64,000 nt of DNA from Salvia splendens (lineage: Eukaryota > Streptophyta > Magnoliopsida > Lamiales > Lamiaceae): positions 8,060,001-8,124,000 of the forward strand of contig NC_056049.1 in NCBI RefSeq assembly GCF_004379255.2. The letters run 5' to 3'. Of the stretch, positions 35,601 to 46,254 are shown piece by piece. The notes beneath the pieces are model-generated. The model was not told where the DNA came from and searched no databases. It saw nothing but the letters and a program-made list of their open reading frames with translations. The stretch's first letter is position 1. Each line of letters begins with the position of its first letter. A program made the position numbers and the translations under genes.

Positions 35601-37197
35601 CATTCAGTGAAATAGACCGAGGCGGTGTAGAGAGACCATGCAGCACCACCAATGTATCATCTCTGAAAAATTCCATTGTTCGTGCCAAATAATCATGAGT
35701 AACACGACCCAAGATTTCAACCACTCCATGCCCAAAATAATGTTCGGTCCATGGAAAGGCAAAATATGCAAATAAATGTGAAAGCTATTGCCCTGTAGAT
35801 CGATCTTCGTCTGCTTGCAGACATGAGAGCAAGTTAGAGATTCACCATTACCAACATAAACACGAAATGGTGAAATATTAGTCAGAGAAAGACTTAGCTT
35901 CTCGGCAACACGTGGGTGTAGGAAGTCATGTGAACTACCAGTGTCAACAAGGATAGTGACCTCTGTATTGTAAATTGTACCCCGCATATGAATCGATTTG
36001 GATGATGCACGCCCCGCCACCGTATTTAAGTGGGACAAATCAACAGTAATAACATTGAGCTCAGGAAAATCACTGTCTGGTCCGGTCTGCTTTGTGTCAT
36101 CCGGATCGTCTCCCATATATGCCAAAAAATTTTGTTTGCAAACATGACCGGGGGCCCAATTTTCCTCACAATACCAACATAAGCCTTGTCGTGATCGTTC
36201 GGATTTCTCAGAAGAAGATAAACGTATGACCGGCAATTTAGCTAGCTCACTCCCACGAAAACGTCCACTTGATGGACGAACCGATTGATTTGAGGATGGC
36301 GCTGAATTCGGAGGAACGGAGGAGCGGTTATACGGATTTCTGGTGTCACGAGGTAACTAGGGGTGTCTAGTTGAAGATGTAGTCGGCACCTGTTCAGAGC
36401 GACAAGCCGATAATTCCTTGGCTAAGGCAAAAGCCGCCGCTAGAGATTTAGGGCAATGCAATTTGACCTCACGTTGAGTTTATTTTGCAGTCGTTCGAAC
36501 TCCAACTGATAATCCGAGACAGTGGCCGTCTGGCATAACTTTTCAATCAAACCGATATAACTCTCGTAACAGTCTGGATCAAATCTATACCGAACCTCAT
36601 TTAAGAAATCCTGCCAAGTTACATAATCGTTGTTGGAACAGTAATGCTTAATCCATTCCGACGTTGATGGGTCAAATAAAGGCACCACATAGTGTAGGAA
36701 TAACCTCTGGAAAGTGGGAATTTGGTTGGTTGAGGGAGTTCTGAAACTGTTGATGTTGTGGAATATGTGTAAACTGCCGTCTGGAACGGTTGTGGAGGCG
36801 GTGGAGTGCCGCGAATCGCCGGAATAGGCAAAGCATAAGGCGGGTCATGATCCAAACGTGGTAGGTTCCGTTGATCAGCTAGCCGGCGATCAGTGGCAGT
36901 CAAGCGAGATTCCAAATTGGCAATCGTGGATATAATCCAATCCAATTGTCCGTTGGGAAGAACACCTGGGGCAGGAACGACGACGGTCGGAATTTCATGC
37001 TCACGGCGAACATTGTCCACTTGAGGCATGCCCAATTGTTCCCGATTGGGAACTACTGGTATGGTATTAGGATTTGTAGACATGAGATCGACAATGAAGG
37101 CACCAGATGATACGATGTTGATCGTATCGGAAGCTTGGTCGGCGGCAAGAGAGCTCGGCGACAAGAGCAGACTGCGTGCGGAGAGTTCCTCCGTCAA
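32639..37197 (-). pseudogene. Decayed gag-pol polyprotein with chromodomain
   Basis: The polyprotein is broken into several frames: gag about 37197-36619 and 36688-36440; zinc knuckle (CWYCEENWAPGHVC) and protease (ILVDTGSSHDFLHP) 36236-35604; linker 35724-35215; reverse transcriptase 35193-34180 (NRATVPDHFPIPTADEL, FFDDILVYS); RNase H 34457-33840 (FYIEADASDFGIGAVL); integrase 33590-33402 and 33454-33026; integrase C terminus and chromodomain 33016-32639 ([25 protein letters not shown]). The several frameshifts and stops mean it cannot make the whole polyprotein. The open gag frame can start at 37197, inside the 5' LTR, or downstream at the MSTNPN methionine. The pol stop codon overlaps the first bases of the 3' LTR. 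The exact chromovirus clade (Reina-like or other) is not resolved. Confidence 0.85.
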
Positions 37198-37690
37198 GCA
37201 GTAAAAAAGGAAAAAAGAAAACGGAAATTTTGGAGTAAACTTCTCATATATTATTGATAGTTGAAAAGTTACCCTTTTTATATATCTAAGACCCTAGAGC
37301 GGTTCGACCTCCTATCTCTCAGGAAAGAACCACAAAGAAAACTCGAGATAGAACTTATAATTACGCTCGACTCCTTACACTATTACATTATATGAAATAA
37401 CCAAAATAACTAAGAAACTAACAATCAACATAGTCTTTGAAATGGGCCGGGGGTCTTCTTAGAGCATCCACAATGGCGCCTAGCGCACCGCCTAGCCGAG
37501 CGCCGGCGCTAGGCGAACCATTGGAGGAGCCGAAAACCGCCGAGCGGTTTTCCGGAAATCAATTTCGCCTAGCGCTAGGCGGTCAAAATCCGCTGGGCTA
37601 TGCGCTGGGTGATCCACTCGGCTCCATTGCAGCGCCCGGATCGCCCAGCGCATAGCCCATCGGATTTTTTATTTTTTTATTTTTTATTTT

Positions 37691-37742
37691 CGAAACACTA
37701 TATATACGCGATTTGCACTTCATTTTCATTCGCACCACTTGT
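37691..37742 (+). promoter_or_regulatory. Predicted promoter and leader of element D ORF
   Basis: CACTATATATACGCG (37697-37711) is a TATA box, followed at 37724-37742 by TTTCATTCGCACCACTTGT, the 19-base block also present in elements A and F. The ATG is at 37795. Confidence 0.6.
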
Positions 37743-37794
37743 ATTAACGAGTACTCTCTCTATCTTAATTTCTGTACAAGATCAACACCGAGAA

Positions 37795-39190
37795 ATGGAT
37801 CTGAACAACGAGCCTAGTTCAGGGACGAGCGGTTCTCAAACTCCCCCAATCCCCATTGGAGGCGGATGGAATCAGATGCCCGGGTATTACAACATGTACC
37901 CGTGGCAGCAGATGCTACCCGGGATGCCGACCGGAGGGAGTCCGCCGGGGGGTTCCCGGCGATGAGGGGTTGGGCACCCAATATGCAGATGATGCCGGGG
38001 TGGGCACCCAATATGCAGATGATACCCGGGGGAGGTTCGGTGACGCAGGGGACGCCGGGGGGCGTACTGGCGATGCAGGTGACGCGGGGGGACGTCTATC
38101 GCCCCAGTTTTGATTTTTTGACTGCTTCGTCGCACACATCAACCCCAACGGATGCGCAGTTCACGACGAGCGGTTTTGATGATTTTGCGTTGTTGGATTT
38201 GGGGTTTGATAGTCTCGGAGTTCCGGAAACTCCCGTTCAAACGGGGGGAGCAGTGCAGGGTAGTGGCGCCCCAAAGAAGAAGGGCAAGGGAAAGAAGGTC
38301 GGGGAGTCGTCGCAGCCGGGTGGGGATGACCCCACGGTACGGAGAAGGTGGACGGACGAGGAGAACGTTGCGCTGTCAAAGGTGTGGTGAGTGTTTGCGA
38401 CGATCCTCTTGTTTCTAATAACCAGAGGATCGTCAACGTGTGGGGCAAGGTAGCAGCAGCCTACCAGCTATTTTGCCCGGAGGGGAGGCCATACAACGGG
38501 GAGGATTGCCGGAAGGCGTGGAACCGAATCAGGGCTGCCGTCTCCCGATTTTCGGGTTTGTACGCCAACGCCCTCCGCATGCAGAGTAGTGGCCAAACGG
38601 AGGACGACTGCAGCAGGATAGCGGAGAAAGCCTTCCCCCAGCCCGGGTTGTATAAGGACTTCACCTACTGGAACTGCTATCTTGTGCTGAACGACTCCGA
38701 GAAATTCCGAGTAGGTGTCGACGCTGGCTGGCCGAAGAAGCAACGATTGAACTATACCGGGTATTTCAGCGGCAGCAGCGGTGGTTCCCACGACCTCCCC
38801 GAGACGGACCAGGTGCTCCCCAACCCTCGTTCGTTCGGCCGCCGACCTCGCCCCGCTGGGCAAAAGCGGGCACAACGGGAGGCGACGGGGGTCGTCGGGG
38901 GTTCCCAGGAGGTCCAGTCGGCATCCCCCTTTGACCGCCAGTCTACAGAGGATCTCAAGTACTTCGCGCGTCAACAAACACGCCAGATGATGGTGAAGAC
39001 GTTAGCCGAATGGCGAGCGGCGACGGACCCCCAGGAGAAGAGATTTCTCTTCACATTGCTCGAGAGCATGAATGACGATCTGCGTGGAAGCGGCAGCGGC
39101 GGTGGCAGCGGAGGCGGCGGTGACAGTGGCGACGGAGGCGGCGGTGGCGGTGGCGACGGCGACGACGGAGGCGAGGGAGCCGGCGAGTGA
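37795..39190 (+). pseudogene. Myb/SANT-like protein of element D, frameshifted
   Basis: From the ATG at 37795 the frame reads MDLNNEPSSGTSGSQ and a Met/Gly/Pro-rich region, and shifts near 37960. A second frame (37866-38390) contains KKKGKGKKVGESSQPGGDD and the start of the Myb/SANT domain (VRRRWTDEENVALSKVW). It ends at TGA because one G is missing relative to element A's GTGGGTGAGTG. The third frame (38348-39190) carries the rest of the Myb domain (VSVCDDPLVSNNQRIVNVWG), the NAM-associated-like half and a Gly/Asp-rich tail. With two frameshifts it is a pseudogene. The two elements' breaks differ, so the ancestor was intact. Confidence 0.82.
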
Positions 39191-39614
39191 TTTTTTTATG
39201 TAATGTACTTTTTGCGATTTTGAATATCATTTTTTTTATTAATGTACTTTTTAAAAAATTTTGTACTTTTTTAATTTATTGTAATTTTTTTTTTAAATTA
39301 AAATAGTATTATTAATGTTTCTCGTATACGTCTCGTAAATTAAATTCCGTATATTGTGTTATTAGTGATGTGGCTATTGATGTGGCTGGACTATTTATGA
39401 TATGGCTAGGCAATGGCTGGGCTATTTCTGATGTGGCAGGAGGATTTTTAGTATTGATGATGTGGCAGGAGGAGTTTGTGGCTAGGCTATAACCACTGTG
39501 GATGCTCTTATGCGCCGAGAGGAAAATCATCTCTGCAGTCTTCATCATCTGTATCCCCTGCCTGTGTCTGCTGGACTGAAGTAGAGGGGTTCGTATCACA
39601 GTACCACACAAAAA

Positions 39615-41380
39615 ATGCAATGCCTGCACAAATTTTTCATCTCAGCTTCTATTTCTCTTACTAATCCACCTAATTCGCAAGCCAAGAACCCAGCTTTTCA
39701 CGCCACTTGTAGAATTCGATATTGCGACGAAGGTGTTCGTGAAAATGCCTCAAAGAAGGCGTTTTCTCTACCTCCAAATGTGAATTCCATTATAAGCACG
39801 TCCAACCCATTTGTTAAACACTGTGTGAAGCTTCGCCAGAGCTCCTCGTATCGACATCTTCATGGCATGGTTCTCGTTGTCGGCACTACTCCTCTAAGGT
39901 GACTTCATTTTCTCCTTGGAATTCTTCTTGTCTTTATCAACATTGCTATTTATATTTATGTTTATTGTTTCCTGTCAAGAAATTTACCAACTGCATTTAT
40001 CCTAACTATATGCAAACGATCACAACATATCCATTTGCTTATCTGCAAAGTCTACTATAGCATTTTGTTTAATTCACCAGGTGTTGTGTTTATCAACTGT
40101 GTTGTTAAAGTGACAAAGGAAGGGGAAAATCCCAACAATCAAGGATTATTAGACTTAATTGAACAATGTCAGTGTTCATTGGAAATTGCAGCAGCTTTAA
40201 TTCGACATTTGGCAAGGATTATTAGACGTAGTTGAACAATGTCAGTGTTCATTGAAGGTCTTGGGCTTCTTTTGTTTATAAAATTCTAGCATGTGTATGT
40301 GTTGCTTGTTAATTCTACCTTTGTAAATGTGAAAATTACATCTTATCTATGTAGATTTACAGCTCTCGTATGTCATTTGTTAATGTGACTACTTTGTGTT
40401 AATGTGAAAATCTACTCATTTGGAGGTAGTGCTTTGTCAATGTGAAATCCTACTTTTTGCAGGGAGATTTACAGCTCTCATATGTCAGAATCAGGTAAGC
40501 CTATAATTGAGTGCTTGTTTGTAGTGGAAAACTGTTCTATTCCTGAAGAAATCGACTATAAAGCTGTTCGTGTAGTTGAAGTTAGTCCGGAGGTGATAAG
40601 AAAAATATCCGGTGTCCAGTCTGTTGATTCTGTTGAAGTCATTGCTTTGATGAGAATCCCTTCAAGTTTTCGGATTATCAACAAGCACGATGAAGATTGT
40701 CGAACATTGTTTCCATTTCCACACAGGATTCTAGTTCTTGATGGGATCCAGGTATGCTTCACTAATTACAGACAATCACCTTAATTATGTAACATGAAAA
40801 CAATAGAAATTTTTCTTGAAAATAAGTAGATTTTTTCATTCTCGATTGTTGGCAGGATCCCGGAAACCTAGGCACACTTGTAAGATCTGCAACAGCATTC
40901 AGATGGGTAAGGGCTGTTATTTCCATAGAAAAAATCCAATCTTTTTTCTTCTTTACATGTATTTTGTTCCAACATATCTCTGTTCAACAGGATGGTGTTT
41001 TCCTTCTGCCCGGCTGTTGTGATCCGTTCAACGACAAGGCTCTCAGAGCTTGCCGGGGAGCCAGCTTTCAGATTCCGATTGTTTCGGGTAGTTGGGAAAA
41101 CGTAGGAGATCTCAGAGATGAGTTTCAGATGAGGATGTTGGCCGGCCATCCGTCCAAGGGGGACGACCTTAAACCGGTGATGAAGCTTTCTAAAGATCTT
41201 GCAGAGTCCATGGAGGGTTTGCCACTGTGCCTGGTTTTAGGAAGCGAAGGCGCGGGGCTCTCGCAGTTTAGCCGGAGGGATTGTGAGCTTGTAAGCATTC
41301 CCATGGCTGGAGAATTTGAGTCTCTGAATGTATCAGTAGCTGGTGGGATTTTCATGTATATGTTGCTGCGTCATAAATAG
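39615..41380 (+). CDS. SpoU-type RNA 2'-O-methyltransferase
   Basis: A SPOUT-fold RNA ribose methyltransferase using S-adenosylmethionine, probably acting on organellar rRNA or tRNA. Four exons, 39615-39898, 40463-40751, 40856-40906 and 40991-41380, give 337 residues. The N-terminal stretch (MQCLHKFFISASISL, Ser- and basic-rich, few acidic residues) resembles an organelle transit peptide. A substrate-binding-like domain follows (SSYRHLHGMVLVVGTTPLR, then SPEVIRKISGVQS). The catalytic domain has all three SpoU motifs: LVLDGIQDPGNLGTLVRSA, LVLGSEGAGLS and SLNVSVAGGIFMYML. The start codon lies just 12 bp after the retrotransposon target duplication, so the 5' leader and promoter are interrupted. 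Whether it is transcribed now is unknown. It converges with the Rab3GAP gene. Confidence 0.9.
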
Positions 41381-41719
41381 TACACCTGCTTCACTTAGCA
41401 GTAATACATCTTTCTTTCTTTCTATGATTAATGCGCAAACATTAATTATAGTGTATATGAGTTGGATAAAAATTGGTGGCTTGTTATTAATTTGCACACT
41501 ATTTCAATAAGTTATTCTAGATTTTGCCTAGTTTATAGTGTATATGATTTTTGATTAGTTAGCCTGACTGGAATTTATTTGGCCAACCAAACTTCAGAAG
41601 GAATGTACGAAACGCTTGTTGCTAGCAATGTGAAAACAAATACAGTAGTATATGATCTAGAAACGAAGACAATATTTAAGCATCCTACACAATTGGAAGA
41701 AATTGATTGATACAAGAGG

Positions 41720-44700
41720 TCAGTAAAGAAATCGATTGAGAACAGATATTTGACCAGAGTCTCCGTTCAAAAAGAAAACTTCCAGCGGAACATAAGACGA
41801 CGATGACGAAGATGCTGTTGCTGAACTGAATCTGTAAGTCGGTTGCAGTATTTTAGTGCCCTTAGGACACGGAACGGTCAGAAGGCGTTGGCCAGTTCTC
41901 ATCTGCCACACCTGCAAGGAGCAAGTAAGGAAACTTCTGACCCTCGTAAGTGAATCCAAAATATTAGTACTATGCACGGTTAATTGAAACTAGCTATTAA
42001 CGTGCGTCTGACAAGGCACATTCATGAAACATGGTGAGACCCTTAGAGAAAAAGAGTTTCAAGACTACGGCAGAGTGTGTTGTTGTATTGTTTTTCGTTC
42101 ATGTGTATTACGCAGTTGCAAAGCAGAGGAAAATGTGAGTTTTATAGAAAATGCATGTTGGTTCTTCCTGCTATAAATCAATCAGTAGTTGAGATAAAAG
42201 CTTCATTGTCACTCACTGTATCACAATTATCTACAAGGAAAGACAGTATTCAAGAGAAATATACCTCAACAATTCCTTTTCGTGGTGCATGGATTGCTAG
42301 ACACAGACAATAATCACTTTTTGTGTGTTCATAATAAGCAGGACGTGAGACAGCTTTATCTTTACTGGCAAGCATCTCTACAAATAAACAGCTTGCATCA
42401 CGATATCCCTGGAGAGTGAATTAAGGTTGTATACGTTACATGGTGATGAAGTAGAGAGAACTTGAAGCTCAAGCTGGAAACGATTCTAGAATAGTGTAAT
42501 TAAATTGTCAGGTACCTTCCATAAACGCACAACAACAAGAGCCTTAGTGTCTAAGAGCAAAATACGCCCAAGTGAATCGGTAATGGCTGCCAAAGAACCA
42601 CTAGGTGACAGTGTGAGCTTTTCGCCCTTCCTTGGATGATCTTTCAGACAAGTTAGAGGAGAGGCTGTCTCAAAGTGACATTGTCAGAAAAAGTCCAGCA
42701 ATCATCTTAGATACTAAGATTGTGCAAATAGTTAGTTTGTGTGAGTTCGTCAAGTGGTAGAGTGGTAATGCCTCAGGCCAAAGCTCTCGGGTTCGAGTCC
42801 CCCGTGGCACTGCCTTTAAATTTATATTCATTTGCTCATAAAAAAAATAATGCAAATAGTTTAAATTACAATCAGATATTATCTTCAGTGCAGAGAAAAT
42901 ATAGTGGTTTGGAGATAGCAGCCAAAATTTACATGCATTACCTCGGGCAAATGGTTGAGATTTAGGTTCTGGTTTTTTTGGACTGTTTGGTTCGCTACGC
43001 CAAATCAATTTTGAGAGTGAAGCTATTGTTGAAAACGTGGCAGGAACAACTTTTGACAAGATAGCTCCCACAAGTGATCTGCTCTTGTCAACCGAAAGCC
43101 TTCAGCAAAGTAAAATCAACCAATAAAATTAAGAAACGCGAATCAAGGCAATATCAAGTTTAGGTTGAAAGTGGAAAAACTCCAAAGGTAAAAAGTTAAA
43201 TATTTCAAAATCTAACTAACCTAAATGCTGATATGACAGCATCATCTCCAATGGTGACTGCACAATAGTAGCGCTGACTTGACTGCCAATAAAATCAGCT
43301 GAATTCAAATACCAGAATAAATTCAGAAACTTCCCAGGAAATTACAAAAGGGACAGATAGAAACCACCACATTGTGGAAGAAGAACTTCTGACTGGGGAA
43401 AGTAGACATTTATAGGAAGAAACAGAAAACAAGAGACTGAAATTTTGCCTTCATAAACCGAAGCATAGAATCATTTTCAGTCATCAGCACAATTTGCATA
43501 TTAAGTCTGTAGAGGTTGGAGGCAATACAGGTTTGACTAGGTAACTACCTGGATTTCCATCAACGGCGGGGGCATGACCCCAGTTATAGCAGCATCAGCA
43601 CATACTCCATACTTGCTAACATTCCATAGTTGGTAAGGAAGGCTCCTAACTGGGTTCCCTGAATTATCCTGAAATGCATCGGAATCCTGATCCCAAAGCC
43701 GAGAGTTTGATTCTTGAAACCACTGCTGCAGAAAACTCTGCATTTCATAAAAGTTGTGTAAACAACACAGTTTTTGAATGTACATTCATAGAGCAAAGAG
43801 AAGAAAAAATCACTCCAACAAACTGGAACAAACTGGAAATGGACTCCAACAAAAGAGAAAACCAGATACCAACCATGGTTCAAAGCAATCGCACATAACA
43901 AAAGTTCGATACTCAAGTAAACAACAACGAATTTGAAGTACCTTAATATCAGATCCATCAAAACGACCAACTACACCAGGCATTACAATGCAAACCTCCT
44001 CTGACGATGTATCTTGAGTCAGATCTTGCTTAATCCCACGGACCCTTATCTTAAGAATCTTTGCCGGATTGACAATCTGCAAAATACACCATCAGCAGAA
44101 AATTAAAGCAATTTTAAGCTTAACTCTTGATAACCATTTATTTCCATAAGCTCAATACAAGGCAGACATCAAGCAGAGCATGTAACTTCACAATATCATA
44201 TTGATCAAATGGTCATCTGCCTCACTAACGTTAACTACAAAAAAAGCAGCAAAATACGCACCTTATTTCCAAAGCAAACAATGAGATTTGCTCTAATTTG
44301 ATCATGTAACTACTAAAATTACACTATATTTCAACAAACAGAAACACATAACATCGGCCAAAATCGTCGAAAAACGAAGAGCTCATCCAATTATCCACAC
44401 CAAAAAAATAAATTCGACAACTAAAGAGCTAAAGTCTGTGAATGGGACCTGTCTGTGGATGAGACGACCTTGGATCGAGAAAATCATAAGATAACCGCAA
44501 GAGGTGCCGACGGCGAGAACTCTGATGTCGTCATCGAAGACTAGCCACTCGATGGCGGAGATGTACTCGGCCTCGATCGGGGAGAGCTCAGGCATGATCT
44601 TTGCGGCCAGATTTGAATCCATAACGGATCCGACGTCAATCGATTGAGACCAATTGAGGATAAGGATGAGTGAACGGTTGGCGAGAGCGATCGAATTGGT

Positions 44701-44820
44701 GTCGAGGGCAACATGGAGATTGGGGCTTTCCACCAGCCATCCTTCCTTTCCGGCGCCGACAGCCGACAAATCGGCGCCGGCTATACATCCGAGCTCCTTC
44801 GTGTGATTGCGACGCCACAT
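41720..44820 (-). CDS. Rab3GAP non-catalytic subunit N-terminal-domain protein
   Basis: Eight exons (minus: 44820-44449, 44076-43942, 43737-43549, 43282-43221, 43099-42942, 42664-42516, 42408-42265, 41911-41720) sum to 1401 nt, 466 residues. The sequence matches the N-terminal domain of RAB3GAP2: a cysteine-containing start (HTKELGCIAGADL, GAGKEGWLVESPNL), a repeat-propeller-like body (IEAEYISAIEWLVFDDDIRVL, AVGTSCGYLMIFSI) and VWQMRTGQRLLTVPCPKGTK near the end. In animals this subunit partners with the catalytic Rab3GAP1 to regulate Rab GTPases. Plants keep this short form, and its partner here is unknown. ATG 44820 (MWRRNH) is chosen over the in-frame 44844 because the conserved family sequence begins there. 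A Mutator-like element begins only about 58 bp upstream. A SINE-like repeat lies in the intron 42665-42941. Confidence 0.88.
42747..42852 (+). repeat. tRNA-related SINE-like repeat in a Rab3GAP intron
   Basis: A-box-like TGGTAGAGTGG (42756-42766) and a B box GGTTCGAGTCC (42790-42800) are spaced as in tRNA-derived promoters, followed by an AT-rich tail ending in a short A run. It is not a tRNA gene: the acceptor arm does not pair and there is no clear anticodon loop. It lies antisense to the host gene. Confidence 0.55.
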
Positions 44821-44892
44821 TGCCGGAAATTCAGGGCATATCACTTCTGACTCGCGTCGTTCTTCCTGTCGATTTTTGGACTATTATTATTA

Positions 44893-45244
44893 GAGCATCC
44901 ACGACGGCGGACGTCCCGAGCGGACGTCAGGCCACGTCCGCTGGGACATCCGCCATTAGGCAGCATGCATACAGATACGGACGACTGATGCAGACACCGT
45001 AGTTCCGCAGCTTTCAGGGACGTCCGTCGGGACGTCAGCCATTGCCTTGACACGATGGATGTCCCGGTGGACGTCCCGATTTTTTATTGTTTTTTGTGGA
45101 TGTCCTTGAGGATGTCCGTCATTGTGTAGCGGGATATCCTTATGACGTGATAGTGCAGTGGGATATCCTTATGACGTGGCAGGAGGTGTTTTTGGAAAGT
45201 CCGTCGGGATGTCCGCCGAGACATCCGTCCCATTGTGGATGCCC
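44893..45244. mobile_element. Harbinger-like MITE E
   Basis: A 352-bp non-coding element with ends GAGCATCCACGACGG and CCCATTGTGGATGCCC, flanked by TTA at 44890-44892 and 45245-45247. Its interior repeats CGGACGTCC-type palindromes, the same subterminal motif as element F, and it carries GTGGCAGGAGG at 45176-45186. It is therefore a deletion derivative or follower of the F family. It sits inside the left terminal repeat of the Mutator-like element. Confidence 0.88.
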
Positions 45245-45328
45245 TTAGAGAAAATCGGATCCGTAGGGGAGTCTACAACTAGAATAACGAAAATGTATTC
45301 ACTTTGTTATTTCTTCCATATATGGGGA

Positions 45329-45595
45329 AAACGCCACCCTCGTTGGCGTTTTATTAAGTAAAAACATCAGCACGGTCGGCGTTTTACAATTTCGATTGAT
45401 TTTATACAAATACAGCTTAAAGTGTAACACGCCCACTTGGTTGGCGTGTTTAAATTAAAAACGTCATTCGTGTTGCCGTGTTTAGCAAATTAGAAACGCC
45501 GACAAGATTGGCGTGTTTAAAGAAGATACGCCAGCGACAGTGGCGTATTTCAAATTAAAAACGCCAACAAGACAGGCGTGTTTGGACAGAATAAT
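45329..45595. repeat. Left AACGCC...GGCGTT hairpin array
   Basis: Repeating units of about 35 bp each contain an imperfect palindrome of the form AACGCCAACNNGNNTGGCGTTT joined by short A/T spacers such as AAATTAAA. At least six units lie between the left terminal repeat and the leader of the plant-mobile-domain gene. Similar arrays are found at 50350-50860 and 54076-54330. Confidence 0.75.
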
Positions 45596-46254
45596 ATATC
45601 AGCCTCTCCTCCCCCAAATCGCGAAACTCACACCACACACCTCACGATTTTATCCAAAGCAGCGCCTCTTCGTCGCAATTCGCCATCTTCTTCGTGATTT
45701 CGCCCTCTTCTTCGTGATTTCGCCCTCCCTCCATCAATCGGTGCTATTCTTCCCCATTTTCGTATACTTTTCGATTAGTATGCTTATCTTTTACATTATT
45801 AGAGTAATTGTTGGATAGTTAGTTAGGGTTTGTAAGAGCATCTGCAGTGGTTGTCCGTCCCACTCGGACATCCACTAGGACTTCCCAAAAATACCTCCTG
45901 CCACGTCACTAGGACTTCCCATCCCACTGCCACGTCAGTAGGACTTCCCCTGCACAATTCGCCCTTCCCATCGCCCTGCCCACTAGGACTTCCCGCAATA
46001 AAATAAATCACAAATTCACAAATTATTATGCAATTTACGTTTACGGAAATAAAAATTTCAACACGAATACGAACGGGAAAATTTAACAACTTCATTAAAA
46101 AAAACACTTTAACAACTTCATTAAAAAAACATACATGATTTAAAGAAAACATACATCAACGTCAACCCCTCCGCGCCCAAACCTCTTCGATAATATCGTG
46201 CTGAAGTCGAACATGGGCATCTGTTTGCCGCATGTCGGCAAATGCACGCAACCG

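Larger units (their letters stand above)
37462..39507 (+). mobile_element. PIF/Harbinger-like element D (Myb-like ORF only)
   Basis: The ends GAGCATCCACAATGG and CCACTGTGGATGCTC are inverted repeats, flanked by TTA at 37459-37461 and 39508-39510. The uninterrupted target is visible in the other LTR. The left subterminal region is almost identical to the right end of element A (GCGCCTAGCGCACCGCCTAG). It carries a Myb-like gene and no transposase. The right subterminal zone contains GTGGCAGGAGG twice (39433-39443 and 39462-39472), shared with elements E and F. Confidence 0.92.
32227..39598 (-). mobile_element. Ty3/gypsy chromovirus LTR retrotransposon
   Basis: Two LTRs (32227-32641 and 37108-39598, the latter enlarged by element D) begin TGATACGATG and end TTCGTATCA, and the element is flanked by the perfect target duplication CAGTA (32222-32226 and 39599-39603). 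Coding sequence lies on the minus strand, so the right LTR is 5'. The order gag, zinc knuckle, protease, reverse transcriptase, RNase H, integrase, chromodomain is that of a chromovirus. A purine tract GGGGGGAGA (32650-32642, minus) abuts the 3' LTR. The LTRs differ by about a dozen substitutions and a few indels by hand count, so the insertion is neither brand new nor ancient. Confidence 0.92.
37108..39598 (-). repeat. 5' LTR of the chromovirus, split by element D
   Basis: The LTR runs 37108-37461 and resumes at 39511-39598 after Harbinger element D and its duplicated TTA. Without the insert it is 442 bp. Its outer end sits 16 bp upstream of the SpoU methyltransferase start codon, oriented so that LTR transcription runs away from that gene. 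Confidence 0.88.

Noticed and set aside
40035..40235. Extra exon of the SpoU gene
   Set aside because: Exon 1 joins 40463 in frame to give the family's usual sequence (VVGTTPLREI); the intervening open frame has no homology to the family.
42747..42830. tRNA gene
   Set aside because: A and B boxes are present, but the acceptor and anticodon stems do not pair into a cloverleaf; a SINE-like repeat fits better.
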